Shown here piece after piece: positions 1 through 7,978 of a DNA stretch of 33,984 nt. The translations under genes and the position numbers were made by a program. A model generated the notes under the pieces. The model saw only the letters and a program-made list of their open reading frames with translations, was not told the origin of the DNA and made no database searches. Position 1 is the first letter of the stretch. Each line of letters opens with the position of its first letter. This DNA comes from Chloroflexota bacterium (lineage in GTDB: Bacteria > Chloroflexota > Limnocylindria > P2-11E). Location of the stretch: contig VBDU01000080.1 in the NCBI GenBank assembly GCA_005883625.1, forward strand, positions 7,469 to 41,452. The letters are read 5' to 3'.

Positions 1-15
1 CGCGCACGTGCGCAG

Positions 16-1341
16 CTAGCCGGCGCGCTCCCGCAGCGAGCGCGCCTTGCGCTCCTTGGCGACCTGCCGAACTTCGTCCGCCGTCGTCTGCGAGCTCTCG
101 AGGAGGCGCCGAAACGTGGCGCGATCGATGGCCATCGCCTCGACGGAGGTCCTCGCGCGCACCGTCGCGTTGCGCGGAGCATCCGCGAGCAGGCCGATCT
201 CGCCGAAGTATTCGCCCGGGCCGACGCGGTTCACGACCTCCTCGGCGCCGTCCGGGTGGCGCTGGGTCACCTCGGCCTCGCCTTTGATCACCATGTAGAG
301 GCGGTCGGACTCCTCCCCCTCCCGCACGATGACGGTCCCCGGCGAGAAGACGAGGAGCTCCGCGCGCGCAGCGGCCTCCGCGACCTTCGCCTTCGGCGCG
401 GAGGGGAACTCCTGCTCGGCGTGCTTGAGCTCCTCGATGTAGCGCTCGGCGTGAAGCACGGCGGTCGTCGCGTCACCCACCGCGGTCGTGATCTGCTTCG
501 CGAGCTGGGCGCGGGTGTCGCCGACCGCGTAGACGCCCGGGATGTTCGTCTGCATGTATTGGTCGGTGATGAGGTAGCCGTTCTTGTCGTGATCGATGTG
601 ATCGGCGAAGAGATAGCGCCCCACCGGCTTGAAGCCGATGAACACGAACACGCCGTCCACGTTGACGCGCTCGGTCCGGCCATCGCGCTCGATCTCGATC
701 CACTTCACGTCGCCGTCCCCGCCGATCTCCTTCACCGTCGCCGGGGTGATCGCCTCCACCTTGTCCAGGCCAAGGAGGCGATCCTGGAGGATCCCCTGCG
801 CCCGGAAGTCCGTGCGGCGGTGCACGACGTAGAGCTTCTTCGCGAAACGCGTGAGGAAGAGCCCCTCCTGGAACGCCGAGTCGCCGCCGCCGATCACGGC
901 GAGGTCGGAGCCCTTGAAGAACGCGCCGTCACAGACCGCGCAGTACGAGACCCCGCGGCCGTGGTACTGCTCCTCACCGGTGACGCCGAGCTTCGTCGGC
1001 TCGCCGCCCACGGCCACGATGACCGCGTACGCGCTGATGGTCGAGCCGTCGGCGAATTCGACGATCTTCCGGTCTTCGTCGACGCGGATCTGCTTCACGG
1101 GCTTGTACGTCTCGACCTTGAGGCCGAATTTGAGCGCGTGCTCGGCCATCCGCTTGGAGAGCTCCGCGCCGGTGATCGACTCGATGCCGGGATAGTCCTC
1201 GATGAGCTCCGTGTTGAGGATCTCGCCGCCGAGATCCTTCTGCTCCACGAGGAGCGTGCTCATGTTCGCGCGGGCCGCGTAGAGCCCCGCGGTAAGTCCG
1301 GCGGGACCACCGCCGATGATGACGAGATCGAGGTGGGTCAA
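16..1341 (-). CDS. trxB: Thioredoxin reductase fused to a C-terminal cyclic nucleotide-binding domain
   Basis: 441-residue FAD/NADPH-dependent disulfide reductase that should pass electrons from NADPH to thioredoxin in the cytoplasm. Residues 1-320 are a complete TrxB: FAD-binding GGGPAG at 10-15, redox motif CAVC at 134-137, a second dinucleotide motif GGGDSA at 151-156 and the C-terminal YAVGD FAD motif. Residues about 330-430 add a cNMP-binding beta-roll with a phosphate-binding cassette (FGEIGLLADAPRNATV). Ordinary TrxB ends near residue 310-320, so this is a fusion. The start is TTG, chosen because AAAGGA lies 6 bases upstream and the flavin fold begins at once. The gene is divergent from the SGNH hydrolase. 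Reductase identity is firm. Control of activity by cAMP or a related ligand is inference from the extra domain. Confidence 0.93.
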   Translation of the reverse strand: MTHLDLVIIGGGPAGLTAGLYAARANMSTLLVEQKDLGGEILNTELIEDYPGIESITGAELSKRMAEHALKFGLKVETYKPVKQIRVDEDRKIVEFADGSTISAYAVIVAVGGEPTKLGVTGEEQYHGRGVSYCAVCDGAFFKGSDLAVIGGGDSAFQEGLFLTRFAKKLYVVHRRTDFRAQGILQDRLLGLDKVEAITPATVKEIGGDGDVKWIEIERDGRTERVNVDGVFVFIGFKPVGRYLFADHIDHDKNGYLITDQYMQTNIPGVYAVGDTRAQLAKQITTAVGDATTAVLHAERYIEELKHAEQEFPSAPKAKVAEAAARAELLVFSPGTVIVREGEESDRLYMVIKGEAEVTQRHPDGAEEVVNRVGPGEYFGEIGLLADAPRNATVRARTSVEAMAIDRATFRRLLESSQTTADEVRQVAKERKARSLRERAG

Positions 1342-1977
1342 CGACGGTCCTTTCCCGGAAGCTCTCTCACACTAGAACAACTGGGTATTCCCGAACGCTA
1401 CCTCGCGCTCGGTGACTCGTTCACCATCGGCACCGGCACGACACCGGATCGCTCGTTCCCCGCGGTGCTTGTTCGACTGTGGCGCGAGAGCGGTCGCGAG
1501 GTCGAGCTGCGGAACCCCGCGGTGAACGGCTACACGACCGACGACCTCATCCGCGAGGAGCTCCCGCTCATCACGGCCTTCCGTCCCACGTTCGCGACGG
1601 TGCTCATCGGCGCGAACGACCTCGTCGCGGCGGTTCGCGGTCCCGACGCTTCCCGCGACGCGGAGCAGCGCTACGCGCGCCAGCTCGTACGCATCTTCGA
1701 CGCGCTCGCCGGCGTCGACGTCGTCGCGCTCCCGCAACCGGACTGGTCGCTCGCGCCGATGGGCGGCGACTTCGGCGATCGCGCGGCGGTCGCGGGCGAG
1801 ATCGCGCGCCACAACACTGTCATGCGCCAGGTCGCGGAGCGTGCCGGGTCGCGCTACGTCGATCTCTTCCCGCTCATGCGCGGGCAGGCAGGGCGCGGCA
1901 TGTTCGCGCCCGATGGGCTCCATCCCTCGGCCGAGGCGTACGGGGAGTGGGCGAAAGAGCTCGCCGCGCGGATCTAG
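1333..1977 (+). CDS. SGNH/GDSL-family hydrolase
   Basis: Serine esterase/lipase of the SGNH fold. Block I GDSF carries the nucleophile close to the N-terminus, block III is GAND, and block V is DGLHPS with the catalytic Asp and His near the C-terminus. No signal peptide is visible, so it is probably cytoplasmic; the substrate (an acyl ester of a lipid, sugar or small molecule) cannot be told. The start is uncertain. GTG at 1333 is the last conventional in-frame start before the fold, but CTG 1381 is possible and a TAGAAC hexamer at 1373-1378 would start a transcript near 1385. Its TAG stop shares the palindrome CTAG with the stop of the convergent membrane gene. Confidence 0.85.
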   Translation: MGQRRSFPGSSLTLEQLGIPERYLALGDSFTIGTGTTPDRSFPAVLVRLWRESGREVELRNPAVNGYTTDDLIREELPLITAFRPTFATVLIGANDLVAAVRGPDASRDAEQRYARQLVRIFDALAGVDVVALPQPDWSLAPMGGDFGDRAAVAGEIARHNTVMRQVAERAGSRYVDLFPLMRGQAGRGMFAPDGLHPSAEAYGEWAKELAARI

Positions 1978-2438
1978 GCGCCGGGAGACGGCTTCGTGAC
2001 CATGAGGAACACGATCACGAGGACGATGACCGCGACGAGGATGCCGACGAAGCGAGCGTTGCTCGACGCTCGGCGGTAGTCCTCGCTCTCGGGGCCTCCC
2101 GTCTCGAGCGCCCGGATCTGACCGCGCAGCATCGGCGTGTACACCGCGAAACCGAGGACGATCGCGATGACGTAAAGGACGATGCCGCCGGCGATCCAGA
2201 ACGTCGTGAATCGCAGATCGCCGAGCAGGACCATCGTGACGCCGGTCACCGCGAGGAGGACATAGGCCGGATTGGCAAAGCGGTCGTCCAGCACTTTGAT
2301 CGTGCGGAGCACGTGGCTCTGGGTCGCCTGCGGAGCGCCGGCCGCACGGGCGAGCCAGATCCCGTAGGTGGCGTTGGTCCCGACCGCGATGATGGCGAAG
2401 AGGACGTGGAAGAACTTCACGATGACGAAGAGGCTCAC
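1974..2438 (-). CDS. DUF2269-like integral membrane protein
   Basis: 154 residues with four predicted membrane segments, at about 3-22, 55-75, 80-102 and 128-148. The N-terminal VKFFHVLFAI, with a membrane-embedded His, and the overall pattern resemble the DUF2269 predicted membrane family, whose role is unknown. GTG start. It lies 12 bases downstream of the SDR gene on the same strand and is probably co-transcribed with it. No catalytic residues are evident. Family assignment is from pattern memory and moderately sure. Confidence 0.72.
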   Translation of the reverse strand: MSLFVIVKFFHVLFAIIAVGTNATYGIWLARAAGAPQATQSHVLRTIKVLDDRFANPAYVLLAVTGVTMVLLGDLRFTTFWIAGGIVLYVIAIVLGFAVYTPMLRGQIRALETGGPESEDYRRASSNARFVGILVAVIVLVIVFLMVTKPSPGA

Positions 2439-2450
2439 CGGCGGCGCAGT

Positions 2451-3179
2451 CTAGGTCCGCGCGACCACCGGGATCGCCGCGCCCGTGACGCCGCTCGCCT
2501 CATCCGAAGAGAGGAAGACCACGACGGCCGCGATCTCGTCCGGCGAGGCCCAGCTCCGGGGATCGGCCTTCGGCAGCGCCGCGCGGTTCTGCGGCGTGTC
2601 GATGATCCGTGGGAGGACCGTGTTCGCGGTCACGCCGTCCCGCTTGAGCTCCTCGGCGAGCGACTCCGTCCAGCGCACGAGCGCGGCATTCGCCATCGCG
2701 TAGCCCGCCGCGCCCTTCTCGCCTTTCAGCGCCGCCATCGAGGCCACGCTCACGACGCGCCCGTGGCCGCGCGCGCGCATGGGCCGCAGGCAGGCCGCCG
2801 TCGCCGTGACGGCGGTCGCGACCTTCTGGTCCCAGGAGCCGCGATACGCGCCGAGGTCGCCGTCGGCGGCCGAGCTCGTCGCGTAGCCGCCGACGAGGTT
2901 GGCAACGATGTCGAGCCGTCCCCAGCGCCGGACGACCTCCTCGACGAGCCGATCCATCGCCGCGCGGTCGGCGGGGTCAGCCGCGATCACCACGAGACCT
3001 GGATCGTCGCGGTCTCCGGCCAAGTCGGCGAGCGCCGCGCGGAGCCGCTCGCCCTTCGCGACGTCGCGCACGGCGGCGGCGACGTGCGCGCCCTGCGCGA
3101 GGTACGCGCGGGCGACCGACGGTCCGAGGTTCCCGGTGCCGCCGGTAAGTACTACGGCGCGCTTCGAGAGGTCGAACAC
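2451..3179 (-). CDS. Short-chain dehydrogenase/reductase-like protein lacking the catalytic Lys
   Basis: 242-residue Rossmann protein of the SDR superfamily. It has the cofactor motif TGGTGNLG near residue 12, the structural NLVG in place of NNAG, and the catalytic Ser in VVSVASMAAL. The active-site Tyr is present in GYAMANAALV, but the usual YxxxK reads YAMAN, so the Lys that lowers the Tyr pKa is Asn (codon AAT). It may be an SDR-fold protein with weak or no classical activity, or one using another proton relay. GTG start at 3179, chosen because the fold begins immediately and a GATACT -10-like hexamer lies 7 bases upstream. It is divergent from dxs with 18 bases between start codons. Confidence 0.87.
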   Translation of the reverse strand: MFDLSKRAVVLTGGTGNLGPSVARAYLAQGAHVAAAVRDVAKGERLRAALADLAGDRDDPGLVVIAADPADRAAMDRLVEEVVRRWGRLDIVANLVGGYATSSAADGDLGAYRGSWDQKVATAVTATAACLRPMRARGHGRVVSVASMAALKGEKGAAGYAMANAALVRWTESLAEELKRDGVTANTVLPRIIDTPQNRAALPKADPRSWASPDEIAAVVVFLSSDEASGVTGAAIPVVART

Positions 3180-3185
3180 GCGCCC

Positions 3186-3192
3186 TAGTATC
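3186..3192. promoter_or_regulatory. Overlapping divergent -10 elements between the SDR gene and dxs
   Basis: Only 18 bases separate the two GTG starts. They hold TAGTAT (3186-3191) reading toward dxs, and on the other strand GATACT (3187-3192) reading toward the SDR gene. Each ends 6-7 bases before the start codon it faces, so both mRNAs would be leaderless. No Shine-Dalgarno sequence is seen for either gene. Inference from sequence only. Confidence 0.5.
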
Positions 3193-3197
3193 GACGT

Positions 3198-5096
3198 GTG
3201 AGCGTGCTCGACCGCGTTCGTCATCCGCGGGATCTCCGCGTGCTCCAGCGGGACGAGCTGCTCGCGCTCTGCCAGGAGATCCGCGAGTTCACGGTCGAGA
3301 GCGTGCAGAAGACGGGCGGGCACATCTCCTCGAGCCTCGGCACGGTCGAGCTCACGATCGCGCTGCATCGGGTGTTCGACTCGCCGCGCGACAAGCTGGT
3401 CTGGGACACCGGCCATCAGGCGTACGTCCACAAGATGCTGACCGGGCGCAAGGACCGCTTCCACACGCTCCGCCAGTTCGGTGGCATCAGCGGCTTCCTC
3501 GCGCGGGACGAGTCGGAGCACGACGTGTTCGGCGCCGGCCACGCTGGGACGTCGATCTCCGCGGCGCAGGGCATGGCGATCGCGCGAGACCTGAAGCGCG
3601 AGGACCACCACGTGGTCGCGATCATCGGCGACGGCGCGCTCACCGCTGGAATGGCGTTCGAGGGCCTCAACAACATCGGCCACATGCATACGCGCGTCAT
3701 CGTCGTGCTGAACGACAATGGGATGAGCATCGCCCCCAACGTGGGCGCGGTCTCTCGCATGCTCGAGGCGCTCCGCACGGCCACCCCGTACCGCGGCGCG
3801 AAGCAGATCGCACGGCAGGTCATCGACCATATGCCGGGCAGCGACCTCGCCGAGGAGACTCGCCGCCGCCTCTTCACGAGCCTGAAGGCGCTCCTCATCC
3901 CGAACCTGCTCTTCGAGCAGCTCGGCTTCACGTATCTGGGACCGGTGGACGGGCACGACCTGTTCGCGGTGGAGAGCGTCCTCGAGAAGGCGCGCGACTT
4001 CGGCGACGGCCCGGTGTTCGTGCACCTGCACACGCAGAAGGGCCAGGGCTACGGACCGGCGGAGGACGACAACGTGAAGTGGCACGGTGTCTCGGCCACC
4101 GGCGCCGCGAAGCCGGCCGGGCCGCAGTACACGGCGGTCTTCGCGGATACCGTTCGCGAGATCCTCAAGGCGGACCCCCGCGCCGTCGCCATCACCGCGG
4201 CCATGCCCGGCGGCACCGGGATGCAGGCCCTGTTCAAGGAGTTCCCCGAGCGGCTGTTCGACGTCGGGATCTGCGAGCAGCACGCCGTGACGTTCGCCGC
4301 GGGACTGGCGACACAGGACATCGTCCCCATCGTCGCGGTCTACTCGACCTTCCTGCAGCGTGGCTTCGACCAGGTCGTCCACGACGTCGCCGTGCAGGGC
4401 CTCCCGGTGGTCTTCGCGATGGACCGCGGCGGCATCGTCGGCGACGACGGCCGCACGCATCAGGGCGTCTACGACATCGCGTTCTTGCGGATCCTCCCCG
4501 GAATGACGCTCATGGCGCCCAAGGACGAGGCCGAGCTCCGGCAGATGGTCTGGACCGCATACCGCCATGCGGCGGCCCGCCGCGGTCCGATCGGGGTCCG
4601 GTTCCCGCGCGGCACCGGCACGGGCGTCCCGCTGGACGCGCCGCTCGCCGAGGTGCCGATCGGCGTCTCCGAGACCTTACGCGAGGGAACGGACCTCGTG
4701 ATCCTCGCCTACGGGCATCCCGTGAGCGCCGCGCTCGAGGCCGCCGAGGCGCTCGCGCGGGACGGGCTCGAGGCGACGGTCGTGAACGCGCGCTTCGCCA
4801 AGCCTCTCGACGCCGAGCGCATCCTCGCGCTCGCCGCCGCGACCGGGCGCTTCGTCACGGTGGAAGAACACGTCGTCGCCGGCGGCTTCGGGTCCGCGGT
4901 GAGCGAGCTCCTCGCCGAACGGGGCGCCCGCGTGGAGCTCGAGATGATCGGTATCCCCGACGAGCACGTCGACCACGGCGCGCAGAAGCTCTGGCGCCGC
5001 CACTACGGACTCGACGCGGACGGGATCGCCGCCGCGGTGCGTCGCCGCTGGCCGCAGCTCGTGCGGACACGCGAGCCCGAGGAGAGCGCGGGCTAG
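3198..5096 (+). CDS. dxs: 1-deoxy-D-xylulose-5-phosphate synthase
   Basis: 632 residues, the normal length. It condenses pyruvate with glyceraldehyde 3-phosphate using thiamine diphosphate, the first step of the MEP isoprenoid pathway, in the cytoplasm. Seen: the N-terminal SSSLGTVELT, DTGHQAYVHK near 70, the ThDP/Mg motif GDGALTAG at 144-151 with NN further on, the pyrimidine-domain GICEQHAVTFAAGLA with the catalytic Glu, DRGGIVGDDGRTHQG, and the C-terminal transketolase domain. GTG start at 3198; a second GTG at 3204 is possible. No other MEP gene is adjacent. Very sure. Confidence 0.97.
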   Translation: MSVLDRVRHPRDLRVLQRDELLALCQEIREFTVESVQKTGGHISSSLGTVELTIALHRVFDSPRDKLVWDTGHQAYVHKMLTGRKDRFHTLRQFGGISGFLARDESEHDVFGAGHAGTSISAAQGMAIARDLKREDHHVVAIIGDGALTAGMAFEGLNNIGHMHTRVIVVLNDNGMSIAPNVGAVSRMLEALRTATPYRGAKQIARQVIDHMPGSDLAEETRRRLFTSLKALLIPNLLFEQLGFTYLGPVDGHDLFAVESVLEKARDFGDGPVFVHLHTQKGQGYGPAEDDNVKWHGVSATGAAKPAGPQYTAVFADTVREILKADPRAVAITAAMPGGTGMQALFKEFPERLFDVGICEQHAVTFAAGLATQDIVPIVAVYSTFLQRGFDQVVHDVAVQGLPVVFAMDRGGIVGDDGRTHQGVYDIAFLRILPGMTLMAPKDEAELRQMVWTAYRHAAARRGPIGVRFPRGTGTGVPLDAPLAEVPIGVSETLREGTDLVILAYGHPVSAALEAAEALARDGLEATVVNARFAKPLDAERILALAAATGRFVTVEEHVVAGGFGSAVSELLAERGARVELEMIGIPDEHVDHGAQKLWRRHYGLDADGIAAAVRRRWPQLVRTREPEESAG

Positions 5097-5120
5097 GCGT
5101 CGCTCGTGACGGCTCGGACC

Positions 5121-5531
5121 TCAGCGCGCGGTCGGCTCGACGAGGCGTAGGCCCGAGAAAGCGCTCCGGTAAAAGCCTCGATCGCGCGTAAGCAGGCGAT
5201 CCGCCTGGGATCGCGCATGTGCGCCGACGAGAAAGTCGGCGATGACCCGCTCACGCTCCCCGCCTCGTCGACGATAGGAGCGCCAGGCATCGCCCGCGAG
5301 AGCAGCTGCCTTCATGTCCAGAGGGGCCAATGTGACGCCAAGGGTCTCGAGCGTCCGCGCGGCCAGCTCGCTTGGCGAGAAGGTCGCGCTCACTTCCGCC
5401 CACACCACATCGCACGCGACAAGCCCACCTTCGCTCGGGCATCTACGCGACGCATCCCGCGAGAGCGGTCCGAAGGTCGGGTCAGGGACGAAGACATCGA
5501 GCAAGACATTCGACTCGACGGCGGTGATCAC
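5121..5531 (-). CDS. vapC: PIN-domain RNase toxin, VapC family
   Basis: 136-residue PIN nuclease. Acidic residues that would bind Mg/Mn are E6 (in AVESNVLLDVF, where Asp is usual), E46, D99 and D117 (LLTRDRGFY). VapC toxins cleave tRNA or rRNA and are held in check by a co-expressed antitoxin. The GTG start overlaps the stop of an upstream AbrB-like antitoxin reading frame as GTGA, the classic toxin-antitoxin coupling. That antitoxin looks broken, so this toxin may be silent, restrained by an antitoxin elsewhere, or weakened by the Asp-to-Glu change. Confidence 0.85.
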   Translation of the reverse strand: MITAVESNVLLDVFVPDPTFGPLSRDASRRCPSEGGLVACDVVWAEVSATFSPSELAARTLETLGVTLAPLDMKAAALAGDAWRSYRRRGGERERVIADFLVGAHARSQADRLLTRDRGFYRSAFSGLRLVEPTAR

Positions 5532-5740
5532 CTACGCCTCCGCGGTCCACGGAGGCGGTCGATCACCGCGTCGGTGGAGGTGCGCAGCTTCAGGACCCCA
5601 TACACGGCATGGAGCGGATCGCGCTGCCCCGCCTTTCTCGCGACGAGGCGCCCCGCCTCGTCGTCGAAGTCGAGGACCTCGCCGGGCCGGATGCCAAGAC
5701 GCTCGCAGCTTCTTGGGGGCGGTAGCGCGGCGTCGCGCGA
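5528..5740 (-). pseudogene. Remnant of an AbrB/MazE-type antitoxin, frameshifted and lacking its N-terminus
   Basis: The frame ending at 5528 reads ERLGIRPGEVLDFD, then a C-terminal tail with LHAVYGVLK: the second half of a swapped-hairpin AbrB antitoxin, with the toxin-binding tail typical of partners of PIN toxins. It has no usable start. The preceding conserved PKKLR lies one frame away, just upstream of 5704. Joining PKKLR to ERLGI needs removal of one base or addition of two near 5704-5708. Further upstream only a degenerate match remains before the response regulator stop at 5749. Short and without its own start, it is called broken. Confidence 0.65.
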
Positions 5741-5748
5741 GCCCGAGC

Positions 5749-6126
5749 CTAGGCGGCCGCCGGCCTCGCGAGCAATGCGTCGACGCGGGAGACGAGCACC
5801 TCCACGTCGAACGGCTTTGTGAACACGTCACGCACGCCCTGGTGATCAAGCGCGTCGCGGGCCCGCTCGGCAGACGCCGTCAGGAAGATCACGGACATGC
5901 CGGCCGTTCGGGCGTCGCCGCGGAGCAGGTCGAAGACGTCGAGCCCATTCATGCCGGGGAGCCATACGTCAAGGATGAGGAGGTCCGGGGGCGCCGCGGC
6001 GACGGCATCGATGACGAGAGCACCGTTGGCCACGTGCTCGGTCGTCACGCCGAGGCGCTCCTCGAGCACCTTCGCGAGCAACGCTCCCGTGTCGGGATCG
6101 TCCTCGACGATGAGGACCCGCTTCAC
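5749..6126 (-). CDS. Single-domain response regulator (CheY-like receiver)
   Basis: 125-residue receiver domain with no output domain. Acidic pocket E8-D10, phospho-acceptor D53 (ILDVWLPGMNG), switch T83 (FLTAS) and K104 (TKPF) are all present. GTG start at 6126, because the first beta strand KRVLIVEDD begins there; a longer form from 6192 would add an arginine-rich stretch unlike the family. No histidine kinase is nearby. It probably acts through protein-protein contact, for example with a kinase phosphorelay or c-di-GMP enzymes, which is inference. Confidence 0.9.
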   Translation of the reverse strand: MKRVLIVEDDPDTGALLAKVLEERLGVTTEHVANGALVIDAVAAAPPDLLILDVWLPGMNGLDVFDLLRGDARTAGMSVIFLTASAERARDALDHQGVRDVFTKPFDVEVLVSRVDALLARPAAA

Positions 6127-6212
6127 ACGACGAAGATCATCGCGAGGATCCGCAAGAACATGCGCTCGTGCGTGCAGACGGAACAGCGACACATGCGTGG
6201 CTCAGAACGCAA

Positions 6213-6228
6213 GGGGCGTGCCAGCCCC
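6213..6228 (-). terminator. Weak intrinsic terminator-like hairpin after the DUF5667 gene
   Basis: Just past the DUF5667 stop, the minus strand shows GGGGC, a 6-base loop and GCCCC, followed by TTGCGTT. The stem is short and the T tract imperfect, so termination is uncertain. Confidence 0.35.
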
Positions 6229-6233
6229 GCGGG

Positions 6234-6995
6234 CTAGCGGCGAGGCGAGGACGTGGGCGGGCGGGGCGTCTCCGGACGATCGCTATCGATCGGGCGCGGG
6301 GTGATCGCCGGGCGCGACGTCTCGTTCGTGCGGGGCGTCGCGGTCGGCCGTAGCTCGGTACCGGGGCGCTGCGTGCGATCCGGTCGCCCGGTCGGCGCGA
6401 TGCGCCTCTCTTCGTCCTTCGCGCGCTCGACGTTCGGGCGGGCATCGTCCGGCAGGCGCTCGTCGATCGTCTCGAGCACCGCGTCATGTTTGGACTTCGC
6501 CGCGTCGGCGACGTCGTCCGCGGCGTCGCGCTTCTCCTCACTCGGCGCGGCCTTCAACGTGTCGACCGCTCTCGCGAACCGCTCGACCGCGGCGGCGTAT
6601 TCCGCCGACGCGGTCGGCGCGGCGGCAGGTCGCTCGCGCGTCGCCTCGCTGAGCTCGGCGAGCCTGCGGTCCGTGAGATCGGAAAGGAGCTGCACGCGTG
6701 CGACGTCGTCGAACGTGAATGTGAACGCGACCTCCTCGGTCGCACGCTTCACGCCGAAGAGGGGGTCTCCCGCCAGGCTCGAGGCGGCGACGGTGCCGGC
6801 GACCGTGATGACGGCGAGCGTTACCGCGCCCGCGGCGAGCGCGGGACGGAGCCACAGGAGGGGCGAGCGTGCCGGCCGCGGCGACAGGATCGTTTGCGCC
6901 TCGCGCATGAGCTTGTTGCGGAGCTCGGCGCGGAACGCGTTGCGCATCACCGGACGGGCGAAGCGCTTGGCGAGGTCTCGGTCGAGATCGTTCAT
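6234..6995 (-). CDS. DUF5667-type membrane protein coupled to an ECF sigma factor
   Basis: 253 residues: a short cytoplasmic N-terminus, one membrane segment at about 50-72, then a DUF5667-like region (GDPLFGVKRATEEV, DRRLAEL) and an extracytoplasmic tail from about 185 rich in Pro, Arg and Thr. DUF5667 proteins are often encoded right after sigma factors. The ATG overlaps the sigma gene stop as ATGA, so the two are translationally coupled, and an anti-sigma or sensory role is a reasonable inference. No zinc-binding anti-sigma motif (HxxxCxxC) is present in the N-terminus. Confidence 0.75.
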   Translation of the reverse strand: MNDLDRDLAKRFARPVMRNAFRAELRNKLMREAQTILSPRPARSPLLWLRPALAAGAVTLAVITVAGTVAASSLAGDPLFGVKRATEEVAFTFTFDDVARVQLLSDLTDRRLAELSEATRERPAAAPTASAEYAAAVERFARAVDTLKAAPSEEKRDAADDVADAAKSKHDAVLETIDERLPDDARPNVERAKDEERRIAPTGRPDRTQRPGTELRPTATPRTNETSRPAITPRPIDSDRPETPRPPTSSPRR

Positions 6996-7573
6996 GCGAG
7001 CGCCTCACGGGAGGGGATGAGCTCGCGGAGCGCCGCGAGGGCGCGGAACTGGATGCCGCGCACGGTCCCTTCGCGCTTGCCCACGAGCGTGGCGATCTCC
7101 GCCGTCGTGTGGCCCTCCATGTAGCGGAGGACGATCACTTCCTGCTGAAGAGGCGTGAGACGCCGCATGGCCTCGCGGACGACCTGGCTGTCGGAGAGTG
7201 CGAGGAGGTTCGCATCCGGCTCGACGACCTGGTCGGCGTTCGGATGCGCGAGCGCGTCCTCGAACGAAACCTGGGTGCGGGCGCGGCGGGCGCGATCGAT
7301 GACCGCGTTGCGGGCGATGCGGTACAGCCAGGCGAGGAACGCCTGCCGCGGCTCGTACCGGGGTATCGCCTTCATAGCCCGCATGAACACCTCGCTCGTC
7401 AAGTCCTCGGCCTCGGCGTCGTTGCGCACCCGGTAGAAGACGTAGCGGTAGACCGCGTCGACGTACCGGTCGTACAGGGCCCCGAAGGCCGCGGGCTCAC
7501 CCTTTCCGGCGCGAATGGCGAGATTCGCGTCCTCAGCGGTCGCGCCACCCGGCCTAACGCGCTCGGCTTCCAC
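6992..7573 (-). CDS. ECF-type RNA polymerase sigma factor
   Basis: 193 residues. Region 2 is at about 28-95 (YDRYVDAVYRYVFYRV, DLTSEVFMRAM, FLAWLYRIARN), and region 4 at about 135-185 (LTPLQQEVIVLRYMEGHTT followed by the GKREGTVRG recognition helix). It directs RNA polymerase to a regulon that cannot be named here. GTG start at 7573. It lies 15 bases downstream of the cytochrome c gene and overlaps the DUF5667 gene by ATGA, suggesting one unit in which the membrane protein controls the sigma factor. Confidence 0.92.
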   Translation of the reverse strand: MEAERVRPGGATAEDANLAIRAGKGEPAAFGALYDRYVDAVYRYVFYRVRNDAEAEDLTSEVFMRAMKAIPRYEPRQAFLAWLYRIARNAVIDRARRARTQVSFEDALAHPNADQVVEPDANLLALSDSQVVREAMRRLTPLQQEVIVLRYMEGHTTAEIATLVGKREGTVRGIQFRALAALRELIPSREALA

Positions 7574-7588
7574 GGTGTTAGTCAGCGC

Positions 7589-7978
7589 TCAGCGTAACGA
7601 CGCCAGATAGGCGACCAGTGCGTCCAAGTCGCCAGGCAAGAGGCTGCGATCGAGCCCGCGGGGCATCGAATCGGTGTATCCGGGGACCACGTACGCCCCC
7701 GGGTCGACGATCGATTCGCGCAGGTAGGCCTCCGCGCTCATCCCCGTCCGCCGAGTCGCTGCGACCGAACCGACATGGTCGAGGGGCGGGCCGAGGCGCT
7801 GGCCGAAGAGGTTCGGCTCGTGGCAGCTGCCGCAGTTCAGGGCGCGGTACACCTGCCCGCCGCGGGCGACCGGGTCGGTGGCCGGCGGCTCGGATCCGCA
7901 CGCGGCGACCAGCACCGCTACGAATGCAACGAGCACGGGGGCCGGCGGGCAGCGCGTCCCGACGACTCGTCCCATCAT
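7589..7978 (-). CDS. Lipoprotein class I cytochrome c
   Basis: 129 residues. A signal peptide ends in the lipobox LVAAC (C27), so the protein should be lipid-anchored outside the membrane. One heme c site, CGSCH (C49, C52, H53), is followed by a likely axial Met in DSMP (M105). It would carry electrons in a respiratory chain; the partner is not visible. The start is the first of two adjacent ATGs (7978), giving a normal signal peptide. This codon overlaps the ccmA ATG (7977) on the other strand, so a c-type cytochrome is divergent from the operon that matures it. Confidence 0.9.
   Translation of the reverse strand: MMGRVVGTRCPPAPVLVAFVAVLVAACGSEPPATDPVARGGQVYRALNCGSCHEPNLFGQRLGPPLDHVGSVAATRRTGMSAEAYLRESIVDPGAYVVPGYTDSMPRGLDRSLLPGDLDALVAYLASLR

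Noticed and set aside
256..1332. N-terminal extension of the SGNH hydrolase frame across trxB
   Set aside because: It is antisense to a conserved TrxB and its own sequence is a low-complexity shadow.
3180..4568. Upstream extension of the SDR frame antisense to dxs
   Set aside because: Shadow of dxs; the SDR fold begins at the GTG at 3179.
5690..5710. Programmed frameshifting producing an intact antitoxin
   Set aside because: No slippery heptamer with a downstream structure, and the upstream part is too degenerate and lacks a start.
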